Source of the DNA: Actinomyces capricornis | Lineage (GTDB): Bacteria; Actinomycetota; Actinomycetes; Actinomycetales; Actinomycetaceae | DNA length: 64,000 nucleotides | Direction: 5' to 3' | Assembly (NCBI RefSeq): GCF_019974135.1 | Contig: NZ_AP025017.1 | Span: forward strand, 992,001 to 1,056,000 | Shown: in pieces, positions 54,846-64,000 of the stretch | How the letters are laid out: every line of letters starts with the position of its first letter | How positions within the stretch are numbered: the stretch's first letter is position 1 | Made by a program: the position numbers and the translations under genes | Notes under the pieces: model-generated | Told to the model about the DNA's origin: nothing | The model's database searches: none | The model's input: only the letters and a program-made list of their open reading frames with translations

Positions 54846-55724
54846 ATGGCTGAGAAGCAGTCGATCCTGGGCCGTATCGCCCAGCTCACCCGCGCCAACA
54901 TCAATGCCCTCCTGGACCGCGCCGAGGACCCGGAGAAGATGCTCAACCAGCTCGTGCGCGACTACACCGCCTCCATCGCCGAGGCCCGCGACGCCGTGGC
55001 CCAGACCATCGGAAACCTGCGCCTGGCCGAGAAGGACCGGGACGAGGACGTGGCCGCGGCCCGCGACTGGGGCAACAAGGCGCTGGCCGCCTCCCGCAAG
55101 GCCGACCAGATGCGCGCCGCCGGCGACAGTGCTGGCGCCGACAAGTGGGACTCCCTGGCCAAGATCGCCCTGACCAAGCAGATCACCGCGGAGAACGAGG
55201 TCAAGGCCGCCGAGCCCATGATCGCCTCCCAGCGCCAGGTGGTCGACCAGCTCAAGACCGGCCTGCAGCAGATGGAGGTCAAGCTCGGCGAGCTGCAGTC
55301 CAGGCGCGACCAGCTCATCGCCCGCCAGAAGACCGCCGAGGCCCAGGTCAAGGTGCAGGGCGCCATCCGCTCGATCAATGTGATGGACCCCACCTCCGAG
55401 CTGGCCCGCTACGAGGACCAGGTGCGCCGGGTCGAGGCCCAGGCCGCAGGGCAGATGGAGCTGGCGGGCTCCTCCCTGGAGTCGCAGTTCGCCGAGCTGG
55501 AGTCCTCCAGCGCCCAGTTGGAGGCCGAGGCGCGCCTGGCCGCCCTCAAGGCGGGCTCCAGCCCCGCACTCCAGGCCGCCCCCGCCGCCCCGGCCCAGAT
55601 CACCGACGGCGATGTCGATGCCGCCTTCGAGGCCCTCAAGACCCAGGGCCAGGGGGCGCCGCAGGCCAACGGCCAGGCCCAGCCCCAGGCCTGGCCGCAG
55701 CAGGATGACCAGTCCTCCTACTGA
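54846..55724 (+). CDS. pspA: PspA/IM30 (ESCRT-III-like) membrane-stress protein
   Basis: 292 aa. PspA-family helical protein from SILGRIAQLTRANINALLDRAEDPEKML (helix alpha-0/1) through the long coiled coil VRDYTASIAEARDAVAQTI to about residue 225, then an Ala/Gln/Pro-rich tail with ITDGDVDAAFEALK typical of actinobacteria. It binds and stabilises the inner face of the membrane under stress. AAAGGG lies 7 nt before the ATG at 54846. It is downstream of the coiled-coil gene; no PspF-like activator is near, and a stable hairpin terminator follows. Confidence 0.92.
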   Translation: MAEKQSILGRIAQLTRANINALLDRAEDPEKMLNQLVRDYTASIAEARDAVAQTIGNLRLAEKDRDEDVAAARDWGNKALAASRKADQMRAAGDSAGADKWDSLAKIALTKQITAENEVKAAEPMIASQRQVVDQLKTGLQQMEVKLGELQSRRDQLIARQKTAEAQVKVQGAIRSINVMDPTSELARYEDQVRRVEAQAAGQMELAGSSLESQFAELESSSAQLEAEARLAALKAGSSPALQAAPAAPAQITDGDVDAAFEALKTQGQGAPQANGQAQPQAWPQQDDQSSY

Positions 55725-55788
55725 AGCCTTCTGAGCGCCTCATCCGCCGGCGCCCGGTTCGCGCACCGAGCCCTCATAACCGGTCCCA

Positions 55789-55828
55789 GCAGTCCGCCTC
55801 CCGTGGCATCCCGCGGGAGGCGGACTGC
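55789..55828 (+). terminator. Terminator hairpin after pspA
   Basis: 15-nt arms (55789-55803, 55814-55828) are perfect complements around a 10-nt loop, 65 bp past the pspA stop. The rest of 55725-56088 shows only the NYN promoter. Confidence 0.7.
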
Positions 55829-56076
55829 GCCCGTCCCCGGCGCTTCTCGCCGCCGCCTCTCCCCCGGCCCCGCCGGTCTCGACGGCGCAGGCACGCTATG
55901 CCTCCCGAGCGCCTCCCACTCCCCGCCATATTCGAGCCGACACCCACCACTCTTGCAGGATGTTCACAGAAGGAGGAACGCCCCACTCCCCCTCCTGTGC
56001 CTCAAACCGCAGGTCAGGGGCGGTACGACACGGCCGCGCCCGCTCGACGGGCTCCGCCCGATTCCCGCACGACGGC

Positions 56077-56082
56077 TAGCAT
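56077..56082 (+). promoter_or_regulatory. Leaderless -10 of the NYN gene
   Basis: TAGCAT, 6 nt before the ATG at 56089. Confidence 0.55.
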
Positions 56083-56088
56083 GAGGCC

Positions 56089-56712
56089 ATGAACGTACCG
56101 ACCTACCTTCTCGTCGACGGCGAGAACATCGACGCCACCCTGGGCATGAGCGTCCTGGGCCGTCGCCCCGAACCGGAGGAGCGCCCCCGCTGGGACCGCG
56201 TCCTGTCCTACTGCGATGAGATCGCTGGTATGACGGTAAAGCCGACCCCCGGCCCGACGGCCGGCCAGGGCGCGAGGAACGCACGGGCCCTGTTCTTCCT
56301 CAACGCCACCTCGGGCCACATGCCCATGGGCTTCATCCAGGCACTGCTGGCCATGGACTACCGTCCCGTGCCCCTGGCCGGCTCGGGCTCCACCGAGGAG
56401 AAGGTGGTCGACATCGGTATCCAGCGGACCCTGGAGGCGCTGGCGCAGAAGGTGGAGTCGGGCGAGCAGGCGCAGATCCTCCTGGGCAGCCACGACGGCG
56501 ACTACGTCCCCCAGGTCGAGCGGCTCCTGGACGCGGGGGCGCAGGTGGGGATCCTGTGCTTCCGGGAGTTCCTCAACGCCCAACTGGCCGCCCTGGAGAC
56601 GCGGGGCCTGAGCATCCACGATCTGGAGCTGGACGTGCGCGCCTTCACCAGCCCCCTGCCGCGGGTGCGCATCATCCCGCTGTCCGAGTTCGACCCGCTC
56701 TCCTTCCTCTGA
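56089..56712 (+). CDS. NYN-domain (PIN-like) putative ribonuclease
   Basis: 207 aa. NYN domain of the PIN superfamily with conserved acidic residues: TYLLVDGENIDATL at the start, STEEKVVDIGIQRTLEALA in the middle, and LLGSHDGDYVPQVERLLDAG. These Asp residues would bind metal for RNA cleavage. The family includes LabA/DUF88 and eukaryotic Zc3h12a-like nucleases. The target is unknown. Leaderless, monocistronic, between pspA and the two-component system. Confidence 0.85.
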   Translation: MNVPTYLLVDGENIDATLGMSVLGRRPEPEERPRWDRVLSYCDEIAGMTVKPTPGPTAGQGARNARALFFLNATSGHMPMGFIQALLAMDYRPVPLAGSGSTEEKVVDIGIQRTLEALAQKVESGEQAQILLGSHDGDYVPQVERLLDAGAQVGILCFREFLNAQLAALETRGLSIHDLELDVRAFTSPLPRVRIIPLSEFDPLSFL

Positions 56713-57022
56713 GCCCAGCCCCCGGTGCATGTGCGCGCCTGGCGCACCTGTGCCGCGGGCGGCGCCCGGGGCCGGTACCCGAATCGGCGCTCAGGCTCGA
56801 GGCACAAGGCGCCCAGCCCGCGGGAGCCGCCTCGTCTCGCACTGCCGACACCCCGGGGGCATCGATATTCCTCCGGCCTGCGGGCAGCCGGCCACAACCA
56901 GGGGAAGTGCAGCGGTGGAGCCAGGAAGGCCCCGCTGCTCACCGGCCACCACTCCGGGCAACCTCACTTTTTCCTCAGAAGCCACCCAGTTAACCTCCAG
57001 GTAGGAGTTGCATGGTGGTTTC

Positions 57023-57760
57023 ATGGAGCGTTCCCAGCAAACCCGCACCGAAGCTCACCTGCTCGTCGTGGATGACGAACCCAACATCCGCGACCTCCTG
57101 GCCTCCTCCCTGCGCTTCGCAGGTTTCGAGGTCTCCACCGCAGGTGACGGCAACGGCGCCCTCAAGGGCACCGAGAAGACCTCTCCCGATCTCATCGTCC
57201 TGGATGTCATGCTTCCCGACATGGACGGCTTCACCGTGGCCAGGCGCCTGCGCGAGCGCGACGTCTCCACGCCCATCCTCTTCCTGACCGCGCGCGACGA
57301 CATGGCCGACAAGGTCCAGGGCCTGACCGTCGGCGGGGATGACTACGTCACCAAGCCCTTCGGCCTGGAGGAGGTCATCGCCCGCATCCGCGCCATCCTG
57401 CGCCGCACCCACGCCATCGAGAATGAGGACGACGGCGTCGTGCGCGTCTCCGACCTGGTCCTGGACGAGGATGCCCACGAGGTCCACCGCGCGGGCGTGG
57501 AGGTCGAGCTCTCCCCCACCGAGTTCAAGCTCCTGCGCTACCTCATGCTCAATGCCGGCCGCGTCGTGTCCAAGGCCCAGATCCTCGACCACGTCTGGGA
57601 GTACGACTGGAACGGCGACGCCGCCATTGTCGAGTCCTACATCTCCTACCTGCGCCGGAAGGTCGATCAGATCGATGGCCGCGACGGTCAGCCCGTGGCG
57701 CCCCTCATCCAGACCCGGCGGGGCGTGGGCTACATGCTGCGCGAGCCCAAGGCCGAATGA
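57023..57760 (+). CDS. OmpR-family response regulator
   Basis: 245 aa. Receiver domain (about 12-125) with acidic pocket DDE (17-19), phospho-acceptor Asp61 in LIVLDVMLPDMDG, Thr/Lys switch residues (FLTARDD, TKPFGLEE), then a winged-helix DNA-binding domain (about 145-240: LSPTEFKLLRYLMLNAGRVVSKAQIL, VESYISYLRRKVD, TRRGVGYML). It resembles TrcR/TcrX-type actinobacterial regulators. The ATG at 57023 is preferred; the in-frame TTG at 57008 directly abuts the GGAG and is too close. Its stop overlaps the start of the kinase (ATGA), so they form an operon. Upstream, AACCTC occurs twice 32 bp apart (56960, 56992), a possible autoregulatory site. Confidence 0.9.
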   Translation: MERSQQTRTEAHLLVVDDEPNIRDLLASSLRFAGFEVSTAGDGNGALKGTEKTSPDLIVLDVMLPDMDGFTVARRLRERDVSTPILFLTARDDMADKVQGLTVGGDDYVTKPFGLEEVIARIRAILRRTHAIENEDDGVVRVSDLVLDEDAHEVHRAGVEVELSPTEFKLLRYLMLNAGRVVSKAQILDHVWEYDWNGDAAIVESYISYLRRKVDQIDGRDGQPVAPLIQTRRGVGYMLREPKAE

Positions 57761-59433
57761 TGGCCCCTGCGCGCAGCAGCGCACGCGCCAGGGTACCCAA
57801 GGGCAAGCAGCACCGTCCGACCAAGCGGGGCCGCTGGCATCCGATCATCTCCATCCAGCGGCCCTGGCAGGCACTGCCGCTGCGCAGCCGCCTGGCCCTC
57901 ATGACCACCGCCCTGCTGACCGTGGGCCTGCTCATCGTCTCCTTCGTGGTGACCTCGCTGCTCCAGAGCCACCTGTACAACCAGATCGACGAGCAGCTCA
58001 AGACCACCGCCGTGGCCTTCGGCGAGCAGGGCGTGGAGCGGATCAAGAACGGCTCGGACTTCAGCGGCATCCTGCCCTCCACCTACTACGTGCAGGCCGA
58101 CTACGTCTCGGGGAGCGACGACGGCACGTGGATCCACCCCGACACCGCCGCCGAGTACGGCATCCCCCGGCTGGATGACGAGCTGGACTACTCCACCGCC
58201 GTGGCCAACTCGGGCAACCCCCGCCTGGTCTCGGTGGACTCCGATCAGCCCACCCGCCAGTGGCGCGCCATCATCATGCTCCTGCAGGACGAGACCACCG
58301 GCGAGTACGTGGGCGTGGCCGCCATCGCCCTGCCGCTGGCCAACATCACCGAGACGGTGGAGCGTACCCGCCTGGTCGTGGCCCTGGCCGATCTGGTCAT
58401 CATCCTGCTGGGGGCCATCATCGCCACCTACCTGGTGCACCGCTCCTTCCGCTCCCTGCGCCAGATCGAGAGCGTGGCCGGGCGCATCGCCCGCGGGGAC
58501 CTGTCCGCCCGCATCCTGGTCACCGAGCCGCCCACCACGGAGGTGGGCTCCTTGCAACGGGCACTCAACACCATGCTCTCCCAGAACGAGCACGCCTTCT
58601 CCGTCCAGGTCGTGGCCCAGGAGCGCATGACCCGATTCGTCTCCGACGCCTCACACGAGCTGCGCACCCCCCTGGCGGCCATCCGCGGCTACGGCGAGCT
58701 CTACCGCATGGGCGGGGTGCCCGGCGACCGCGTCAGCGAGGTCATGACGCGCATCGAGACCGAGTCCAACCGTATGGGGCGTCTCGTCGACGACCTCCTC
58801 CAGCTCGCGCGCATGGACGAGGGCCGCGAGATGGAGATGGAACGGGTCAGCCTCACCGAGCTGGCCGTGGGGGCACTGAGCGACATGACGGTTCTGGCCC
58901 CCGACCGGGACTGCTCCCTCATCCCCCTCGATGACGACGATCCCGAGGCCGAGGCCCCCGTCGTCGAGGTCGTGGGCGACCGGGACCGCCTCTCCCAGGT
59001 CCTGACCAACCTCCTGGGCAACGTCGTGCGCCATACCCCGGCGGGCACGCCCGTGCAGATCGCGGTGGGGGCGCGTCCGGGGCCCGCGCTGCCGCAGGGG
59101 CAGGCGGCCCCCGGGGACGGCGTCCACGGCAGCACCCAGGGAGGTGTCCATGACAGCCCGGGCATCGCCGTGGTCGAGGTGCGCGACCACGGCGGCGGAG
59201 TGCCCCCCGAGGAGGCAGAGAAGGTCTTCCAGCGCTTCTACCGCGCCGATTCCTCGCGTAACCGGGAGACCGGCGGCTCGGGCCTGGGACTGGCCATCGT
59301 CATGGGCATCATCGAGCGCCACGGGGGGACGGTGCAGATGCTCCAGACCCCGGGCGGGGGCGCTACGGTGCATATCGAGTTGCCCCTGCCTGCGCCCGAG
59401 CAGCCGGCACCGGCCGTTGAGCAGGGCGCCTGA
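57757..59433 (+). CDS. Sensor histidine kinase
   Basis: 558 aa, cognate to the response regulator. TM1 about residues 47-70, extracytoplasmic sensor about 71-205, TM2 about 207-230, HAMP (FRSLRQIESVAGRIARGDLSARI), H-box FVSDASHELRTPLAAIRGY (His near 300), N-box RLSQVLTNLLGNVVRHTP, G1 EVRDHGGGVPPEEAEKVF, F/G2 GGSGLGLAIVMGII. All catalytic boxes are intact, with an insertion of about 30 residues between N and G1. It autophosphorylates and passes the phosphate to Asp61 of the partner. The stimulus is unknown. Starts at the ATGA overlap. Confidence 0.93.
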   Translation: MMAPARSSARARVPKGKQHRPTKRGRWHPIISIQRPWQALPLRSRLALMTTALLTVGLLIVSFVVTSLLQSHLYNQIDEQLKTTAVAFGEQGVERIKNGSDFSGILPSTYYVQADYVSGSDDGTWIHPDTAAEYGIPRLDDELDYSTAVANSGNPRLVSVDSDQPTRQWRAIIMLLQDETTGEYVGVAAIALPLANITETVERTRLVVALADLVIILLGAIIATYLVHRSFRSLRQIESVAGRIARGDLSARILVTEPPTTEVGSLQRALNTMLSQNEHAFSVQVVAQERMTRFVSDASHELRTPLAAIRGYGELYRMGGVPGDRVSEVMTRIETESNRMGRLVDDLLQLARMDEGREMEMERVSLTELAVGALSDMTVLAPDRDCSLIPLDDDDPEAEAPVVEVVGDRDRLSQVLTNLLGNVVRHTPAGTPVQIAVGARPGPALPQGQAAPGDGVHGSTQGGVHDSPGIAVVEVRDHGGGVPPEEAEKVFQRFYRADSSRNRETGGSGLGLAIVMGIIERHGGTVQMLQTPGGGATVHIELPLPAPEQPAPAVEQGA

Positions 59434-59616
59434 GGCGGGCTGCAGCGGGCCGTTCGGGGACGACTCGGGGGCTCTGACGAGCACCATGGGTAGTGCTCCC
59501 CACCGCGGACACGCCTACGTGGCCCGACAGACACGGCGTTTCTTCGACTTCCACTCCCGGGAGTCCTACGATGACACGCACTCAGCACCACCGAATCCGA
59601 TCCCGGAGGCCGACCG

Positions 59617-60900
59617 ATGGGCGTCATCGACGCACCGCAGTGGCTACTGCCCGCGTTCTCACGCTCCGTGAGGGCGCTGGGCACCACGGCACCCGCCGAG
59701 CAGATCCGCGCGGCCGGGGAGCACCTGGTAGCGCTGTGGTCCACACCCGACCGTCGATTCCACAACCTGCGCCATCTCATCGACATGCTGGCGCGCGTCG
59801 ATGAGCTGGCGGACGAGTCCCACCACCCGGACATCATGCGGGTGGCCACCTGGTACCACGGCTGCGTCTTCTCCGCGGAGACCGAGCAGGTCAACCGCCG
59901 CAACGGCGGGGAGGACGAGGCGGCCTCGGCGGCCTTCGCCGCTCAGGACCTGCGCGAGCTGGGGGTGCCCGAGGCGGCCGTGGAGCGCGTGTGCTGCCTC
60001 ATCGTCAACCTCAAGCGCCACACGCTGTCGGCCGATGACATCGATGCCATGGCGCTCATCGACGCCGATCTGGGAACACTGGCGGTCGACCCGCAGACCT
60101 ACAAGGAGTACCTGCGGCTGCTGCGCGAGGAGTACGCCCACATCCCCCAGGCCGACTACCTGCGGGCGCGCCTGGCCATCACCTCCCGGCTCCTGGAGCG
60201 CGACAGGCTCTTCCACTCCCCCCTGGGCCAGCGCTGGGAGCCGCTGGCGCGGGAGAACCTGGAGGCGGAGGCGCGGCGCGTGGCCGGCAAGCTCGCGGCA
60301 CTGTGCCCGCAGGAGGCGGCCGAGTGCACACGGGCCGACGACGGCGCGGGGCCGGCTCAGCCCTCGAAGCCGGCCGGCCCGCTACCGGCCCTGAGCTCCA
60401 GTCTCAGCGACGAGCCCGACGACGGCGCCCAGTCCCGTGGGCGCGCCCCGCGGAGCCCGGATGCGGCCGGGGACTACCTCCTCGCGCCCGTGCCGGATGC
60501 GCCGGTGGCCAAGCCCTCGGCGATCTCACCCAGCAGCGTCCCTGCAGGGCAGGCGCCCAGTGCGCCCACGCCCCACACCCCGGCCCAGGGCCTTCCCACC
60601 CTTGCCCCGGCGGAGGGCCCGGCAGGGCCCGCCAGCACTCCCGGAGGCATTGATGCGCCCCTGTCCCACGCCCCGTCGATGGAGTCCTGCGCCGAGGACC
60701 TCGAACGGCTCCTGGGCTCGCCCCGCCCCGGGCAGGAGCGCTGCGCCAGCCGGCACGACCTGGCCCAGGAGGAGAGCGCCCGACTGGCCGAGAAGCTGCG
60801 CCTCAAGGCCGAGGCCGCCAAGATCGCCCGCGAGGCTCGCACCGGGGAGATCGCCCCGATCACTGAGGAGATCGTCGACGACGGCGCCGACCGGCTCTGA
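59617..60900 (+). CDS. HD-superfamily-like protein lacking the HD Asp
   Basis: 427 aa. Residues 1 to about 220 match the predicted HD phosphohydrolase family (FHNLRHLIDMLARVDEL with the first His, then ATWYHGCVF, EDEAASAAFAAQDL, LIVNLKRHTL and LIDADLGTLAVDPQTYKEYLRLLREEY). The signature His-Asp reads H81-G82 (codon GGC), where relatives have WFHDAVY. Losing this metal-binding Asp should abolish or change catalysis. The rest (about 225-427) is Pro/Ala/Ser-rich with a helical Glu/Lys end. GGAGG lies 7 nt before the ATG. Monocistronic, unknown role. Confidence 0.75.
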   Translation: MGVIDAPQWLLPAFSRSVRALGTTAPAEQIRAAGEHLVALWSTPDRRFHNLRHLIDMLARVDELADESHHPDIMRVATWYHGCVFSAETEQVNRRNGGEDEAASAAFAAQDLRELGVPEAAVERVCCLIVNLKRHTLSADDIDAMALIDADLGTLAVDPQTYKEYLRLLREEYAHIPQADYLRARLAITSRLLERDRLFHSPLGQRWEPLARENLEAEARRVAGKLAALCPQEAAECTRADDGAGPAQPSKPAGPLPALSSSLSDEPDDGAQSRGRAPRSPDAAGDYLLAPVPDAPVAKPSAISPSSVPAGQAPSAPTPHTPAQGLPTLAPAEGPAGPASTPGGIDAPLSHAPSMESCAEDLERLLGSPRPGQERCASRHDLAQEESARLAEKLRLKAEAAKIAREARTGEIAPITEEIVDDGADRL

Positions 60901-61151
60901 CCCCACCGCGGGGCCCGCCCCCAGCGGGATCGGCCACTGGTGGGCTCGCGGGACCCGGAGCCTCGACCTTCAGGGGCTGGGAGCGCGGCCTTCGGCAGGA
61001 TTCCGGGGCGAGCCGCGCTCCACAGGCGGGCACTTTGCAAGCGCCGTCCACAGACCCGGGGCCGGGGCGCGCGGGCGGTCCGGGGCCGGACCTACCGTGG
61101 TGACAACCGCAGCGCTGGAGGCGCTGGCTCACCGCACAGAGAGGTTCACCC

Positions 61152-61451
61152 ATGGCCACCTTCACCGTCGATACCGTCGCTGTTGCCGACACCGCCACTC
61201 GGGCGCGCACCCGCATCGCCACGATCCAGACCGAGGTGGACGGCATGCACAGCGACATCACCACCCTGCAGGCCTCGTGGACCGGCAGCGCCTCGGACTC
61301 CATGGGGGTGTGCGCCTCGGACTGGCGGGTCACCCAGCTCCAGGTCCAGGCCAATCTCGACCAGATCAGCCTGGCCCTGGATCAGGCGGCCACCTCCTAC
61401 GACGACGCCGAGACCACCAATGCCGGGCGCTTCGGCGCGGGCATGGCCTGA
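61152..61451 (+). CDS. WXG100-family (Esx-like) small secreted protein
   Basis: 99 aa, helix-turn-helix hairpin with the W43-x-G45 turn in LQASWTGSASD. Type VII (ESX) substrates of this family usually act as dimers. The C-terminal YxxxD/E secretion signal is represented by YDDAET. No EccC, EccB or partner Esx gene is in the window, so it is an orphan here. AGAGAGG lies 7 nt before the ATG. A hairpin terminator follows, facing groEL. Confidence 0.85.
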   Translation: MATFTVDTVAVADTATRARTRIATIQTEVDGMHSDITTLQASWTGSASDSMGVCASDWRVTQLQVQANLDQISLALDQAATSYDDAETTNAGRFGAGMA

Positions 61452-61468
61452 GGCCCGCAGCGCACACG

Positions 61469-61506
61469 ACGGCGGGCCGCCCCCGCAGTAGGGGACGGCC
61501 CGCCGT
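61469..61506 (+). terminator. Terminator hairpin between WXG100 gene and groEL
   Basis: acggcgggccg and cggcccgccgt pair around a loop with a further CCCC/GGGG helix. It lies between convergent genes and could serve both. Confidence 0.65.
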
Positions 61507-61570
61507 GATGGCGCCTGTCGGCTCGCACCAGTACCGGTCACCGGGACTGGCGCACTGATCAGTCAGCGGA

Positions 61571-63262
<1,692 letters not shown>

Positions 63263-63302
63263 TCACGCCCGGAACCGGTCCTCACGTCCCAGCCTAGGTC
63301 TG

Positions 63303-63329
63303 TTGTCACTCGAAGGCTCCGAGTGCTAA
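63303..63329. promoter_or_regulatory. CIRCE operator 1 of groEL
   Basis: TTGTCACTC, 9 nt, GAGTGCTAA. It matches TTAGCACTC-N9-GAGTGCTAA at 16 of 18 arm positions, and the right half is perfect. The site lies beside the probable -10 TAGGCT (63291-63296), so HrcA bound here would block RNA polymerase. Confidence 0.85.
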
Positions 63330-63337
63330 CCGCAATG

Positions 63338-63364
63338 CTGGCACTCTCCGTCCTTGAGTGCAAG
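63338..63364. promoter_or_regulatory. CIRCE operator 2 of groEL
   Basis: CTGGCACTC, 9 nt, GAGTGCAAG: 14 of 18 consensus positions, and the arms pair with one mismatch. Its centre lies 35 bp from that of CIRCE 1, a little over three helical turns, which fits side-by-side HrcA dimers. Confidence 0.75.
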
Positions 63365-63433
63365 GCGCTCACCGCTGGTGGCGCGTGGAATCCTCCGACG
63401 GCGAATCGTCGGATCGCCGGTCCGGCGCCCGCC

Positions 63434-63985
63434 CTACTCCTGGAAGTCCTCGCGCAGGATGACGACGATCGGGCTGGACTGGGCGCTGTCGGGGTCCTCA
63501 ACCACGTTGCTGATGCCCAGCTGCTCGGCGATCTGCTCAGCCGTCGCCTTGTGCTCGGGCTGGCTGTAGAGGACCGTGGAGGCGGCGGGCTCGGTCTCGC
63601 CGTAGATGCCCTGGGGCACCTCCACCGCGCTGAAGCCGGCGTTGGTGAGCCTGTCCCCGGTGCGCCCGGCCAGGCCGCTGGTCTCCGTGCCGTTGAGGAC
63701 CGTGACCCCCAGGGTGAGGTCCGCCTGCCCGGAGGTGGCCGAGGAGGTGGCCCCGGCGCTGGGCTGCCCCGCGGGAGCGCTGGCATCCCCGCCGGGCTGG
63801 GCGCCGTCGCCCGAGCCGCCCCCGGCACCGCCGTCGGCGGGCTGGGAGACCGCGGGGTCCGCGCTGTCCGAGGAGGTCTGGCGGTCCAGGAGAGTCACCG
63901 CGCCCCAGGCCAGGACGGGCACGATGATGATGACCGCCAGCAGCGGCAGCCAACTGCGCCAGCGCGGGACCTGCGCCCGGTGCAC
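63434..63985 (-). CDS. LytR_C-domain membrane protein (5' end uncertain)
   Basis: At least 183 aa. One N-terminal membrane helix (LLAVIIIVPVLAWGAVTLL), a Gly/Ser/Ala-rich spacer (about 40-90) and a LytR_C domain (about 92-178: LGVTVLNGTETSGLAGRTGDRLTNAGFSAVEV then TVLYSQPEHKATAEQIAEQLG). The domain is found in some LCP-family cell-wall ligases and in stand-alone membrane proteins like this one, whose role is unknown. A GTG at 63985 is the last start candidate in the window, but the frame is still open at the edge, so the gene could begin upstream. It lies about 70 bp from the groEL operators. Confidence 0.8.
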   Translation of the reverse strand: MHRAQVPRWRSWLPLLAVIIIVPVLAWGAVTLLDRQTSSDSADPAVSQPADGGAGGGSGDGAQPGGDASAPAGQPSAGATSSATSGQADLTLGVTVLNGTETSGLAGRTGDRLTNAGFSAVEVPQGIYGETEPAASTVLYSQPEHKATAEQIAEQLGISNVVEDPDSAQSSPIVVILREDFQE

Positions 63986-64000
63986 GCCGACGGGAACCGG

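Noticed and set aside
63321..63346. GAGTGCTAA...CTGGCACTC as one inverted operator
   Set aside because: The arm order is opposite to CIRCE. The same bases belong to two proper CIRCE sites with exact N9 spacing.

Overview
The window is about 70% G+C, with strongly GC-biased third codon positions. It carries an rrn operon with actinobacterial features, an actinobacterial set of genes (XPB helicase with its Helicase_C_3 partner, DUF3027, a WXG100 protein, a LytR_C protein, Pmt, a Glp/RimJ/SepX-type division cluster) and many leaderless promoters. This points to a chromosome segment of an Actinomyces-like member of the Actinomycetaceae. No phage, IS transposase or CRISPR array is visible.

Layout. 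0.1-10.6 kb: an Rpf-like secreted muralytic protein, tatD, metG, a Pro/Ala-rich membrane protein, nicotinamidase, rsmI and the protein O-mannosyltransferase pmt. 9.7-13.2 kb: two membrane M48 peptidase paralogues, one intact and one with HExxH changed to HQxxH, flanking an LssY_C membrane protein. 13.2-19.4 kb: a complete minus-strand rrn operon (16S-23S-5S, no spacer tRNA) with two promoters, a pre-23S processing stem and a terminator-like hairpin. 19.5-26.7 kb: an OPT transporter, an NmrA-like/HxlR pair, an XRE regulator/DHA2 exporter pair, and a toxin-antitoxin-like pair with a broken second copy of the antitoxin. 26.7-33.3 kb: tRNA-Ala, the sepX/glpR-like - rimJ-like - glp cluster, 5-FCL, a SAF-domain protein and mscL. 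33.4-38.1 kb: a 1454-aa SF1 helicase/nuclease-like protein whose ATPase motifs are degenerate. 38.2-46.8 kb: tRNA-Arg, a tandem universal stress protein, an NlpC/P60 protein behind a c-di-AMP riboswitch, DtxR, an MFS carrier, an AzgA purine permease and DUF3027. 46.8-51.2 kb: Helicase_C_3 protein and XPB, divergent. 51.3-56.7 kb: a small membrane protein, a glutamine amidotransferase, a coiled-coil protein, PspA and a NYN protein. 57-64 kb: a two-component system, an HD-like protein that has lost its Asp, a WXG100 protein, groEL with two CIRCE operators, and a LytR_C protein running to the window edge.

Common threads. Cell-envelope upkeep dominates: Rpf-like, NlpC/P60, PspA, MscL, Pmt, M48, LytR_C and the division cluster. 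About fifteen genes have a TANNNT-like hexamer 6-7 nt before the start codon and so look leaderless. Two families of intergenic palindromes recur: a 70-bp element (2 copies) and a 98-99-bp nested element (3 copies). They lie between convergent, tandem and divergent genes, so they look like dispersed REP/MITE-type elements rather than ordinary terminators. Three proteins keep a family fold but have lost the catalytic residue(s): M48, SF1 helicase and HD.
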